Assembly: GCA_013696965.1 (NCBI GenBank)
Contig: JACCXN010000010.1
Coordinates: 67,592 to 131,591, forward strand
Length of the DNA stretch: 64,000 nucleotides
Origin: Bacteroidota bacterium
GTDB taxonomy: Bacteria; Bacteroidota; Bacteroidia; JACCXN01
Reading direction: 5' to 3'
Numbering within the stretch: position 1 is the stretch's first letter; every line of letters starts with the position of its first letter. Below, one piece after another: positions 1-9,800 of this stretch. The notes below the pieces were generated by a model that was not told the DNA's origin, ran no database searches, and saw only the letters and a program-made list of their open reading frames with translations. The position numbers and the translations under genes are program-made.

Positions 1-214
1 CTCTAGGAGGTTGAGCCAAAACAATGGTAATAACATCGAGAGGCTTTATCCTGTAATTTGGCTTAACAGCTTTTCCGTTTACCAAAACATTTCCAGCTAA
101 TGCTGCACTTTGAATCTTACTGCGACTTGCATTTTGTATTCGGTTCATCAGGAATTTATCAATCCTGAGCATATCTTGTCCTGGATCTACTTTAATTCTA
201 AAATGTTCATACAT
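1..214 (-). CDS. RluA-family 23S rRNA pseudouridine synthase, N-terminal part
   Basis: The reverse strand from 214 to the window edge encodes the beginning of an RluD-like pseudouridine synthase; the catalytic domain lies outside the window. The visible 71 residues form an S4 RNA-binding domain: R-I-D-K-F-L, then N-A-S-R-S-K-I-Q, then G-N-V-L-V-N-G-K, and K-P-N-Y-R-I-K-P, ending in a P-P-R segment. These enzymes convert uridines in helix 69 or nearby rRNA to pseudouridine. I took the only ATG (212-214), but the frame stays open upstream to about 262 through a very acidic stretch, where a TTG could serve; an acidic N-terminus before the S4 domain is plausible for this family. It is last in a minus-strand run with the ligase, PASTA and T9SS genes. 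Confidence 0.8.
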   Translation of the reverse strand, partial: MYEHFRIKVDPGQDMLRIDKFLMNRIQNASRSKIQSAALAGNVLVNGKAVKPNYRIKPLDVITIVLAQPPR

Positions 215-275
215 TTCATCATCTTCCTGGGCAATATCTTCTGTATATTCTTCTTCAATCAATTTAATTGGGGAA

Positions 276-2477
276 TTAATTCGAAATTATTATTTTTTGA
301 CTTTGACTTTTTCCTGTTAAAGAATTATCAATTTTTACAATATAAATTCCATTAGAAAAACCAGAAACATCAATAAATGTTAATTCCTGATTTTCATGTA
401 TAAAAACATTTTTTCCATACATATCAAATATATTTATTCTGGTATGGCTGTAATCCGAAATTCCGTCAAAAAACAAGTGGTTATTTGCAGGATTAGGGAA
501 TATTGTGATTAATTTTTCTTCATTGGATGCATTTTGAAAAGGTTCATCAATTCCTACTGAAGGATCCCTGGAAACCCCAAAAACTGGTCGCATTAACAGA
601 GATCCGTTAAACTGGGTATTTTGCCAATTTCCATTGAGGTTATAAAATATTTTATCCTTCTGATTGTTGTTTTTATCAAAGCCAATATTTAATTCAGTAG
701 CATTTACCTGCACCCACCCAACATAAATAATACCTGAGGCGACAAGGGGTGTTGATAAAACATACTCATTAAAGCCATTTATGTTTCCTGCAGTACCAGG
801 GTAAGAAAAATTATCATCCTGATAAAGTATGGTTTCAGGATTAAGATTACTCCAAACAGTAAGTTTAAAAGGGGCATACTGTACGTTACTATTTACAGGG
901 GTAAAATGCATGGCAACAGCAGTTAGTGTATCCAGGGTATTGAGCGTAAATTTATAGGCCAGTTTAGCTCCCATTTTGTTAAGTCCAAAACCAGACTCAG
1001 GAACACCATCATCATAAGCATAATAATTATCAAACCTTTGAAGGTGTCTGATAGTGTCATTACTGCGGTTAACATCAATAACAGAATAAATTGAATTTGA
1101 AATTTCAAATTCCTCATATAAATTGTTATTAATAGGAAATATAAAACCTGGAGTATTACTGTAGGTAAAATTAGTATTAGGGGATTCACTACCTGCGGAG
1201 GTATTTGTTAATAGTGTATTGCCACTTCTATCCTTAATGTTATAGGTGTAATTAATAACTTTGCCTATACTGCTTAAGTTGTTTAAATTTACGGTTATAT
1301 CGCTTGCCATTTCATTTCCAGGGTTTGCCACAAACTGCTTCCAGGGCATTTCCCTGAAATTTTTAAGGATTGTATTAGCAGGAGAAACAAAAGCCACGTC
1401 TTCAGGATTAACATGAGCATTAAGACCTTTTTCAAGCCTTACATAATCAAGGTTCCAATGATCTAAATTTCCTGAAAGGTTTGCATAGTTTTTAAAACGA
1501 AATTGAAAACCATCCTGAAGAAATCCCTGTTGCATAATAGGAATCAGAACTTGTTTGAAAACATGATTTGCTTCTCCTTTTGCGCTCCATATTCGCTTCC
1601 AAAGCGAATCAAGTGGAGAGTAGAATTCCAATACAAGCGAATCATTCGATTCTGGCATATTTCCAATTCCTTGTGGTTGATAATAAAAAGAAAAGTAAAG
1701 AGAATCTGAAGCTGGAAAATTCAAAAAGATAGGCTTTGATGTTAAGTGATCAGCAATGCCATGAGCAAGTACCTGACCAGGCGCATATGCTGAACCATTG
1801 CTAGAAAGGCCATCAAAAGTTACAACGCCAATGGTTGGCGGAGAAATCGCAAAAGAAGTATTAATATAAACATCATTGTCAAGCCATAAACTGTTTTTGG
1901 CACTTACAAAGGCAACCTTATTTACAATTGTATCTAGGATAAGTACTTTAAAAGGAACAAACGCATAATCCAGTTCATTTTGGGAATTAATATAAGCTCT
2001 TGAATAAGCAGGCCAGGCAGTAATTATTTTTGAAGGAATAAAAGGATTATTCGGAAAAGGGCCTTCTTCATAAAATGATAACTGAAATGAAGGTTTAGCA
2101 GTAGAATCAATTTCATTGGTTATTGAATCATAGGTATAATCCCAACTTACGGTTTCAATGTATTTTAGGCTATCTACTATATTTCCATCTATTTTGAAAT
2201 TCACTGCCACAGAATCTGCGGTTTGATCAGCAAGGTAAATTGGCAGATAATAATAGGTAAACCGATCAACAGAGAAATCATCCACAAATGGTAGATTCAA
2301 GGTATCAATAATAAAATATTGTTTATGGGCTGATCGGGAAGATTTTAATTCTAGCTGCGGTGTGTTTTTTATTAAATCAAGGTTATAATCAATGTCAATT
2401 AAATATTCGCCCTGACTATAAGCATTTAAGGCAAAGCAGAGAAAACAAAAAAACAAACCTGATGCTTTATTTCTCAT
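276..2477 (-). CDS. T9SS type A sorting-domain surface protein
   Basis: A 733-residue secreted protein. Residues 1-22 are a signal peptide (basic start, hydrophobic core, A-Y-S-Q cleavage region). The last 85 or so residues are a T9SS type A C-terminal domain: I-F-P-N-P-A-N-N, then I-N-I-F-D-M-Y-G-K, then S-G-F-S-N-G-I-Y-I-V-K-I and a final Q-K-I-I-I-S-N strand. Cargo of this type crosses the outer membrane through the Por/Gld secretion machine and is anchored or released. The middle 600 residues are rich in Asn, Ser and aromatic residues and look like beta-sandwich domains, but I recognise no catalytic motif, so the specific role is unknown. The start lies 7 bases after the stop of the PASTA gene, so the two are probably co-transcribed. 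Confidence 0.85.
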   Translation of the reverse strand: MRNKASGLFFCFLCFALNAYSQGEYLIDIDYNLDLIKNTPQLELKSSRSAHKQYFIIDTLNLPFVDDFSVDRFTYYYLPIYLADQTADSVAVNFKIDGNIVDSLKYIETVSWDYTYDSITNEIDSTAKPSFQLSFYEEGPFPNNPFIPSKIITAWPAYSRAYINSQNELDYAFVPFKVLILDTIVNKVAFVSAKNSLWLDNDVYINTSFAISPPTIGVVTFDGLSSNGSAYAPGQVLAHGIADHLTSKPIFLNFPASDSLYFSFYYQPQGIGNMPESNDSLVLEFYSPLDSLWKRIWSAKGEANHVFKQVLIPIMQQGFLQDGFQFRFKNYANLSGNLDHWNLDYVRLEKGLNAHVNPEDVAFVSPANTILKNFREMPWKQFVANPGNEMASDITVNLNNLSSIGKVINYTYNIKDRSGNTLLTNTSAGSESPNTNFTYSNTPGFIFPINNNLYEEFEISNSIYSVIDVNRSNDTIRHLQRFDNYYAYDDGVPESGFGLNKMGAKLAYKFTLNTLDTLTAVAMHFTPVNSNVQYAPFKLTVWSNLNPETILYQDDNFSYPGTAGNINGFNEYVLSTPLVASGIIYVGWVQVNATELNIGFDKNNNQKDKIFYNLNGNWQNTQFNGSLLMRPVFGVSRDPSVGIDEPFQNASNEEKLITIFPNPANNHLFFDGISDYSHTRINIFDMYGKNVFIHENQELTFIDVSGFSNGIYIVKIDNSLTGKSQSQKIIISN

Positions 2478-2484
2478 TCTTATT

Positions 2485-3255
2485 CTATTTTTCAGGTGAC
2501 TGAGTGATGAAAATATCTACAGGAGAGCCCATGTTTATCATTGATTCACTGCTAAATTGTGGAATTTGCTTATATACTCTTGCTTGGGTAGAATCTTTTA
2601 CCGTTTCATCTTTTATTACGGAACCCAGGTTTAAGGAACTGGCAAATAAGGCTTCAATAGCCTCTGCATAGGTAAGATTTAATAAGTTTGGTAATAAAAC
2701 CATTTCATCACTTACTCCTTTGCCTAAAACAAGATCAATGGAAGAACCCCGGAAGATTTCTTTCCCCGGTTCAATTTTCATTCCTTTAAATTCTTGTGAT
2801 AGCACTGCATTGTGGGCAATATCAGGAATGTACTTTAAATTTCCTACAACCAAACCTGCAGATTCAATAATTGCAATTGCTTGTCTTAATGAAAAATCAA
2901 TAAGATCAGGCATTTTAACTTTTGGTGGTGTTTTTGTATTAATGGTTAAATAAAGCATCCGCTGTTCCTTAACCTGCAAATCGGCCTTTGGCTCCTGATC
3001 AATTACTATCCCCGGTTTGCTTTTGCTGTCGTAAACAGAGTCTACAATGATATATCTAAAACCTTTTTGATTTAATATTTGATCCAATTCCTCTGCTTGA
3101 TATCCCCTTAATTCAGGAACTGTAATTGTTTCACCATGCAAAGTATAGGAACTAAGGAACTGAAGCACTACCCAGGAAAGCGTAGCCAATAAAAAGAGAG
3201 CAGCAAAAAGATTAATAAAAAAGATCTTACTAATTAAAAATCTAAAAAAATTCAT
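2485..3255 (-). CDS. PASTA-domain membrane protein
   Basis: A 256-residue protein with a single N-terminal membrane anchor (residues about 9-35, very hydrophobic) followed by three PASTA modules outside the membrane: T-V-P-E-L-R-G near 40, K-M-P-D-L-I near 115, and L-L-P-N-L-L near 188, each with the G-L/K-G-F beta-alpha-beta pattern. PASTA modules bind uncrosslinked peptidoglycan or muropeptides in PBPs and Ser/Thr kinases; there is no kinase or transpeptidase domain here. The gene lies 118 bases downstream of the D-Ala-D-Ala ligase and upstream of the RluA gene. I recall this gene order from other Bacteroidota, and it fits a wall-sensing or scaffolding role. The exact function is not known to me. 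Confidence 0.85.
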   Translation of the reverse strand: MNFFRFLISKIFFINLFAALFLLATLSWVVLQFLSSYTLHGETITVPELRGYQAEELDQILNQKGFRYIIVDSVYDSKSKPGIVIDQEPKADLQVKEQRMLYLTINTKTPPKVKMPDLIDFSLRQAIAIIESAGLVVGNLKYIPDIAHNAVLSQEFKGMKIEPGKEIFRGSSIDLVLGKGVSDEMVLLPNLLNLTYAEAIEALFASSLNLGSVIKDETVKDSTQARVYKQIPQFSSESMINMGSPVDIFITQSPEK

Positions 3256-3373
3256 AGGACTGAATTAAAAACTGCTTAAATTAAACAGCTTTATTGATTA
3301 ATTATTGTTTTTTTTTGATGAAAAATGAATTCATTGTATAAAGATAAATGAAATTATCAGAACTTCATTTATA

Positions 3374-6055
3374 CTACTTTAACAATGCCTGTTTACTAAA
3401 AGCAAACTCAATTATTTTATCAATAAAATCAATGGGTTTATAATGATTTAATGCGCTCTGATGAAAAATACAAGTAGCGGGAGTCATTCCAGGCAAGGAA
3501 TTTACTTCAATAAAAACTACTTCTACTTTACTGCTGTTGTATATCCTAACAAAGGCATCTATTCTACAATATCCCTGAATATTTAGTATTCTGGCGGCTG
3601 AACCTAATTTCTCCTTAACTATTTCAGAAATTGCCTGTCGTTCCAAAGGGTTAGAGGCATATCGAGCCGGTGTTATATTCTGACCTTGTCCTGCAAGGAA
3701 TTTTTCCTCAAGGGACAATACTTCTCCTTCTGAAAGCGCTTCAGATGCTTCAAACACTTCATAAATGATCTTTCCAGAATCATCAAATTTAGTTAACATC
3801 CCTCCTGTAATTTCCAAAAAATGCTTTGAATCTTTCCTTGAAATTAATTCTTCAACCAGAAATACATTTTTTACAGGAAATTCTTCCTTTGGTTTTATTT
3901 GCAATAGAAATGCACTTTGGGAATCAAATTCATTTTCGTTCCTGAAAATCAGCTTGGCAAAGGCCAATAATTCATCTTTGTTTTTTATTTTTTTTACAGC
4001 TGAACTACATCCATCGTCAACAGGTTTGGCAATAAAAGGGAATTCAATCCTGGCCGCTATTTTCTCTATTTCTTGCTGTGGATTATTCTCCCAATCCTGC
4101 TTTTGCACCAACAAATGTTCAGCAATAAGAAATCCATTTTGTTTTAAAATTTCATTCGTAACAAATTTATTAATTGTTATTTGCGAACTCTCCACATCTG
4201 AACCATTAAAGGGTAAATTCACCCTGTTTAATTCCACTTGTACTGCTCCATCCTCCCCTGGTCTTCCATGAAGGGCTATAAATACAGCATCTGCTCTTTC
4301 AGCCAATTCTTTGTAATTTATTTTCGAAGGTTTAGCAAGACTTCCGGCAGAAGAATAACGATTGGTAATTGTTTTGCATTCTTCAATAATTTCGGCTATC
4401 GTAGCATGCGTTTCATAATGATCAATTTTTTCTTTAATATCATCCGCATTATCCTTTAAAAGAATGTTTACAGGAATCTGATATAACTTATGTTCGTTTT
4501 CATCTCCTGTTAAGAATATTGGGAGCGGATCATATTTTATGGATGATGCAAGTTTTTCATAAATATTTCTGCCGCTTTCCACTGAAATATGTCTTTCAGA
4601 GGAAAAGCCTCCGAGTAAAACCGCAATTTTCTTTTTTTCCTCTCCAGAGGTTTCAGTATTCAGTGCCTTATCAAGCTTGTGTAACAGTTTTTTTGCATTT
4701 AACGCATGCTTGCCTTTTAAGGAACGTTGCAGGAGGGAAGTGCGGATAATATAACTAAGAAATTGTGAAGGGTTTAGTCCTATTTCAGCAGCCTGGTGAA
4801 AAAAGAATGAAGAAGGCATCATTCCAGAAGTTGTGTTTGGGTCATTCAGGAAAACTTTATCGTTTGAAATAAAGCCATCAATGCGGGCATAAACATCAAA
4901 ATTTAAATAATGAAATAGCCTTTCACATTCCTGTCTTATAGCCTGTATTTGATCGGCAGGAACATCGATTGGTGTAATTTTCCTGGATAAGCCAGGCAGG
5001 TATTTACTGCGGTAATCAAACAGCTCATTCCCTTTTCTGATTTCGGTTGGTGGAAGTGCAATTGCCTTTTTACCTTCTCCCTCGTTTTGAATAACTATGC
5101 AGGAAAACTCTTTCCCTTTTATAAACTGCTCAATAATAACCTCTGCTTCCCCATCAAGTGCTTCGAGTAAAATATTTTCTTGTTCATCCAGATTCTTATT
5201 TAAGAAATCAATCAGCTCATCTGGGTGATAAATAACCACCTCCCCTACTCTTACAGGAATTCCGATTCCTTCACGAATATCAGTTAAAACCCGGATAAAT
5301 TCTATTTTCTCTGAATCATTTAATTTGCTCCACGCATTCCCGCTTAATTCAGAAGTAAAAAAGCTTCTGTTTACAGCCTGTTCGAATTCAATTTCATTAC
5401 TGGCATTAATAATACTCACTCCAATTGAAGAGCCTTGCGTTGCTGATTTTACAACCAAAGGAAAAGCTATTTTTTCTTTGGCTTTTTCAAAAAAAGATTT
5501 GCTACCAGATCTAAACCATTCGTGCCTATCAATAATAAAAAATTCTGGACCAGCAAAACCTCCATCCCTCATCAGACTCTTTTGAATAACCTTGTCGATT
5601 CCTATTGCGGAGGGCAAAATTCCTGAACCTGAATAAGGCATTCCAATATAATCCAACAATCCCTGAATTTTTCCATCCTCTCCCATTGGGCCATGTAAAG
5701 CAAGAAAAGCGAAATCGATGTAATTACTCAATTGCTCAACAGGAATGCGTTTTCCTATTTTATTAATAAGTTCTTCTTGTTTTTCAAGGCTTAAATCACC
5801 TAGGCATTCAGAATACACCTGGAAATCACCATTAGAATAAGGGATGCAATCCACAGGAGGATAAAAATCCCGAATACTTCCTTTGTAAATAAATTCCCAG
5901 TTTAGTAGAACAAAATTGTCAAAACTGTCAATGAAAACAGGTACAGCATCAAATAATGATTTATTCAGGTTGTCATAAACAGTTCTGCCACCGGCAAAGG
6001 AAATTTCCCGTTCTTTTGAACTACCACCGAAAAAAATTCCTGTTTTAATTTTCAT
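3374..6055 (-). CDS. Tandem (two-copy) D-alanine--D-alanine ligase
   Basis: A protein of 893 residues, more than twice the normal Ddl length of about 310-370, made of two head-to-tail Ddl modules (about 1-455 and 474-893) with a short charged linker. Ddl joins two D-Ala with ATP for peptidoglycan. Both modules have the N-terminal G-G-x-S-x-E-R motif (E15, E487), the A-L-H-G-x-x-G-E-D-G motif (119-128, 594-603) and the ATP-grasp metal site (R-I-D at 391-393 and 831-833). Module 1 keeps the Q-G-S-S loop (207-210) and the omega-loop tyrosines F-D-Y-R-S-K-Y (346-352), but has D405-P-N407 where E-x-N is usual. Module 2 has a canonical E850-V-N852 and P-G-M-T, but its loop reads D-G-C-S and the tyrosine motif is missing. 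Module 1 looks like a near-complete ligase; module 2 may have another substrate or be regulatory. A minus-strand TATCTTTG box at 6170-6177 may drive it. Confidence 0.9.
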   Translation of the reverse strand: MKIKTGIFFGGSSKEREISFAGGRTVYDNLNKSLFDAVPVFIDSFDNFVLLNWEFIYKGSIRDFYPPVDCIPYSNGDFQVYSECLGDLSLEKQEELINKIGKRIPVEQLSNYIDFAFLALHGPMGEDGKIQGLLDYIGMPYSGSGILPSAIGIDKVIQKSLMRDGGFAGPEFFIIDRHEWFRSGSKSFFEKAKEKIAFPLVVKSATQGSSIGVSIINASNEIEFEQAVNRSFFTSELSGNAWSKLNDSEKIEFIRVLTDIREGIGIPVRVGEVVIYHPDELIDFLNKNLDEQENILLEALDGEAEVIIEQFIKGKEFSCIVIQNEGEGKKAIALPPTEIRKGNELFDYRSKYLPGLSRKITPIDVPADQIQAIRQECERLFHYLNFDVYARIDGFISNDKVFLNDPNTTSGMMPSSFFFHQAAEIGLNPSQFLSYIIRTSLLQRSLKGKHALNAKKLLHKLDKALNTETSGEEKKKIAVLLGGFSSERHISVESGRNIYEKLASSIKYDPLPIFLTGDENEHKLYQIPVNILLKDNADDIKEKIDHYETHATIAEIIEECKTITNRYSSAGSLAKPSKINYKELAERADAVFIALHGRPGEDGAVQVELNRVNLPFNGSDVESSQITINKFVTNEILKQNGFLIAEHLLVQKQDWENNPQQEIEKIAARIEFPFIAKPVDDGCSSAVKKIKNKDELLAFAKLIFRNENEFDSQSAFLLQIKPKEEFPVKNVFLVEELISRKDSKHFLEITGGMLTKFDDSGKIIYEVFEASEALSEGEVLSLEEKFLAGQGQNITPARYASNPLERQAISEIVKEKLGSAARILNIQGYCRIDAFVRIYNSSKVEVVFIEVNSLPGMTPATCIFHQSALNHYKPIDFIDKIIEFAFSKQALLK

Positions 6056-6169
6056 TTAGCTATTTATTTTTTTCTAATCAATGGAAACCTACTGTTTAAA
6101 TAGTTGTTTTTTCAAAACAAAACATTGATCTATATTTATTATTGTACCTTAATTATCAAAATATCAAGG

Positions 6170-6177
6170 CAAAGATA
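6170..6177 (-). promoter_or_regulatory. Possible -7 box upstream of the tandem ddl gene
   Basis: Read on the minus strand this is TATCTTTG, matching the Bacteroidota -7 consensus TAnnTTTG. It would give a leader of about 105 bases before the ddl start at 6055. I found no TTG at the expected -33 spacing, so this is a weak call. Confidence 0.3.
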
Positions 6178-6283
6178 ATCAATAAGGGTGTGCTAAATTA
6201 TAAAGGAATTGCATGAATGATTATAATTTTCACAGGTAAATTGTGAATAACTGTTGGATCCCTGATTATTAAATCGGTAAAAA

Positions 6284-6865
6284 TTATTCTACAATAGAAT
6301 TTAAATATACAACCATCTTATTTATAGCCAATGCTCTGTGGCTGATCTCATTTTTTACCTCTGCTGGCATTTGAGCAAAAGTTAGTGGATAACCTTCAGG
6401 TTTAAAAACAGGATCATAACCGAAACCCTCTTCACCTTCTTTCTTTTGTGTGATTTCACCGTTTACAAGCCCTTGGAAAGTATGTATTTCTCCCCCTATT
6501 ATTAATGACACAACAGTAATAAATCGGGCCTTCCGGTTTTCTTTACCCTCTAACTCATTCAATAATTTGTTCATGTTATCCTCTGAATCCTTCCCCTCTC
6601 CGGCATAACGAGCCGAATACACTCCTGGCCTGCCTTCTAGAGCCTCTACCTCAAGGCCTGTATCATCAGCAAAGCAATTATAACCATATTTTTCAAAAAC
6701 ATACTTGGCCTTTTGAATCGCATTTCCCTCGATGGTTGCAGATGTTTCAGGAATTTCTTCCTTGCAATTTATTTCCTCAAGACTAAGAATGCCTATATTT
6801 TGGTTTAAAATTGCAGCTACTTCTTTTACTTTGTTTTTGTTGTTTGTAGCAAAAACCAATTGCAT
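6284..6865 (-). CDS. rdgB: XTP/dITP diphosphatase (RdgB/HAM1)
   Basis: 193 residues, the usual size for RdgB. It hydrolyses non-canonical purine nucleoside triphosphates (dITP, XTP, ITP) to monophosphates and so keeps them out of DNA and RNA; it acts in the cytoplasm. Diagnostic segments are the N-terminal F-A-T-N-N-K-N-K (5-12) that contacts substrate, the acidic A-D-D-T-G-L-E-V-E-A-L segment followed by G-R-P-G-V-Y-S-A-R-Y-A-G (about 66-89), G-F-G-Y-D-P-V-F (about 147-154) and the C-terminal S-H-R-A-L-A. All key residues look intact. The gene follows the PKD protein's start by only 3 bases on the same strand, suggesting transcription in one unit with it. Confidence 0.96.
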   Translation of the reverse strand: MQLVFATNNKNKVKEVAAILNQNIGILSLEEINCKEEIPETSATIEGNAIQKAKYVFEKYGYNCFADDTGLEVEALEGRPGVYSARYAGEGKDSEDNMNKLLNELEGKENRKARFITVVSLIIGGEIHTFQGLVNGEITQKKEGEEGFGYDPVFKPEGYPLTFAQMPAEVKNEISHRALAINKMVVYLNSIVE

Positions 6866-6868
6866 AAT

Positions 6869-9800
6869 TTAATTATCTCCTTTTATAAATTTACGGGTAA
6901 AAACCTGGCCGTTATAAGTCAATTTAATTGTATATGAACCCGCTTGCAAAGAATTTGCATTAAAGTAAAGAGTATTAATGCCTTTTGATCCAGTGTTTGG
7001 TAAATTACTGTTAATCATTTTACCCTGATGGTTTAAAATTTCGAGTTTAATTTCACTTGCAACAGGCAGAAAAAACCTTATTGTTAATTGATCATTAACA
7101 GGATTAGGGAAAGGATCCATTAAAACAAGGTCATTGTTTCCTAAAAGTTTACAATATTCGTTATTTTCAAAATTTGTATCATTTGATTTATTGGGATTCA
7201 GGGCTAAAACACAAACATAATCCTGAATGTTTTCATTTAATGGATTAATTTCGGCCTTAAATTCATACAAAAGTTTTTTTCCTGAATGAAAATCCCCAGT
7301 CCACAATTCCTTAATTCTTCTGCCATTCTTTTGTTCCAGGATAAGGTCGATTTCCTGAATTGCTACTGTACCATAATTTGTTAATTCAGCTGTAATATTT
7401 AAATAATTACCTTTTGTAATTACAAAAATATTGGTTACTGCAATATCTAAATTAGCTGTTATAACATTTAAGGTTCTTGAAAAAGATTGATTACATCCAT
7501 ATTGGCTTTGGGCAGAAAGAATTATTTGATAAGTGTTTTCAAAAGAATAAGTATGCTCCAAATCAATTAAATTACTACTTGTTCCATCTCCTAATCCCCA
7601 ACTGTAATTTTGGGCTCCATTTGAAAGATTTTTTAATTTCATTGGTTGCCCAGGAATAACAACCTGTGGTTCAATAGTAAACAAAGGAATTGGAAGTGGA
7701 TGTATTTTAACCACCCTTACAACTGAATCCTTACACTCATTTATAGTATTAACTTTTAAAGAAACGAAATAAACATCTACTTCTTCGAAATTTACTATTG
7801 GGTTTTTTATTGAAAAGCTCTGAAGATCGTTAAAATTCCAAATCCATGAATTAATTGAATTATCTGCAATGATGCTTAAATCTTTGAATTCAACTGCTGA
7901 ATTAACGCATACATCAACAGGTTCAAACCATGCAGTTGGTTTATGATAAACTTCCACCGCTTTTTGAATTTCTGAAACACAACCATTATTTGCCGAAACC
8001 ACAAGCGAAACATTATGCATACCCGGAGCATCAAAAAGAAACGAAGGATTTGCACTGCTTGAGGCTGTATTGCCAAAATCCCAATTATAAGAACTAATAA
8101 TAGAAGGTAATGTTAGGGATGAATTATTAATGAAATCAATAGGAGTACCCGAACAAACGGATTGAAAAGTAAAATCAGCTATTGGACTTTCATAAACTAC
8201 TATTGGTTTGATTGTGGAATCAACACATCCGAAAAGGGTTGTAACAATTAGTTTAACATTATAAACTCCGGGAAGCTGATATGCATGAAATGGATTTTGA
8301 TCATTTGAAAAATTTTCCAGACCAGAGGGTGCATTACCAAAATTCCAATTCCATTGAACAACTGTGTTATTTAAAGCTGAACTTGTATCTGTAAATTGAA
8401 CTTCAAATCCTGAACAAGCCAAAGGAGAACTAAAACCCACTTTTGGTAAATAGTGTACCATTACAGTTTGCAGATATTCATCCTGGCATCCTGTTGCAGT
8501 AGTTGCAACTAATTTTACAAGGTAATTTCCTGGTGCATTAAAAAAATGTACGGGATTTTTATCTATGGATAAGTTTCCATCTCCAAAATCCCAATTCCAT
8601 AGTTCAATAGTCTCTCCAGAAGGAGGAACGGAACCATCAATAAAACGCATAGAATCACCAAGACACACATTGCTGAAACTGAATAGAGCTTCAGGGGCAA
8701 TTCCCTGGATGGTTACATTAATGGTGTCTGAGGCAATACAATCGTTATTGCTGGATACCTGAACCCAATATTGTCCGGCATTCATAATTTCAAAGTATGG
8801 CAGATTGGAATTATCATTCCAAATATATGATTGAACCAGGGACTCTCCTTGAATTAATTTAATTACATTACCTTGGCAGAGGACAGTGTCGGAGCCAAGG
8901 GAGATTTGTTGTTGAATATTGTCAAAAACGACATCGATAGTATCTGAGGTCAACGAACAACCAAAAGTATCAGTTACATTAACCCAATATTGACTGGCTT
9001 GATTAATATTTAATAAACTATCTGAAGATAAATCAGGCCAAATAAAAGTAAAACTTGTTTTATCCAAATTGGTATTCCAAAGAAGTGTTTGACCAGGGCA
9101 AAGAATTGTATCTGCGATCTGATTGATATTATAATTGTATGAAAACTCAATGGTATCTAATGATTGTAGGCCGAAAACATCGGTTACGGTTAACCAGTAT
9201 TTACCTGGTGTAGAGATGATTATTGAATCCGCCGTGCTGCCTGTTGACCATAAATAATCTATAAAATGTTTTGGAGCAGATAGAACTGTATCACAAAAAT
9301 TTTTTAGAACAATATCCGAACCTAAATTAACAGGGGGGGCATATTTATTTTTTAAATAATTAAAAACTTCATCATGTTCAACCTGATTAAGCGGGTGATC
9401 ATATAAAATAATTTCAGCTATATCACCTGTTAAATAGGAAGGAAACTGGCAAAGACGTCCAACAATAAAATCTGCGAATGTGACTGGATTAGAACTAGTA
9501 ACAGCTGATGCTATTTTATAATTTTCTATAGGAGAAGAGTTGATTGTTTGAACATTGTTAATTTTATAATCTGAGATATTAAAACTAATATCTGCTTGAA
9601 CATCATACAAATTAGTTGAAGAGCCTTTCACTCCCAAGGCTACTGTATTAGAAGTAAAAACTTGTTGAGTAAGTATCCCGATATTTATTGGGTAATTTGA
9701 TAATGCTCCATTCCAATTAAAAACTACAAAAATAGAACCTACTACCGAAGATGAATTAATAGTTAAAAAATCATTCCCATCAAAACGCAGTGCAGAATTA

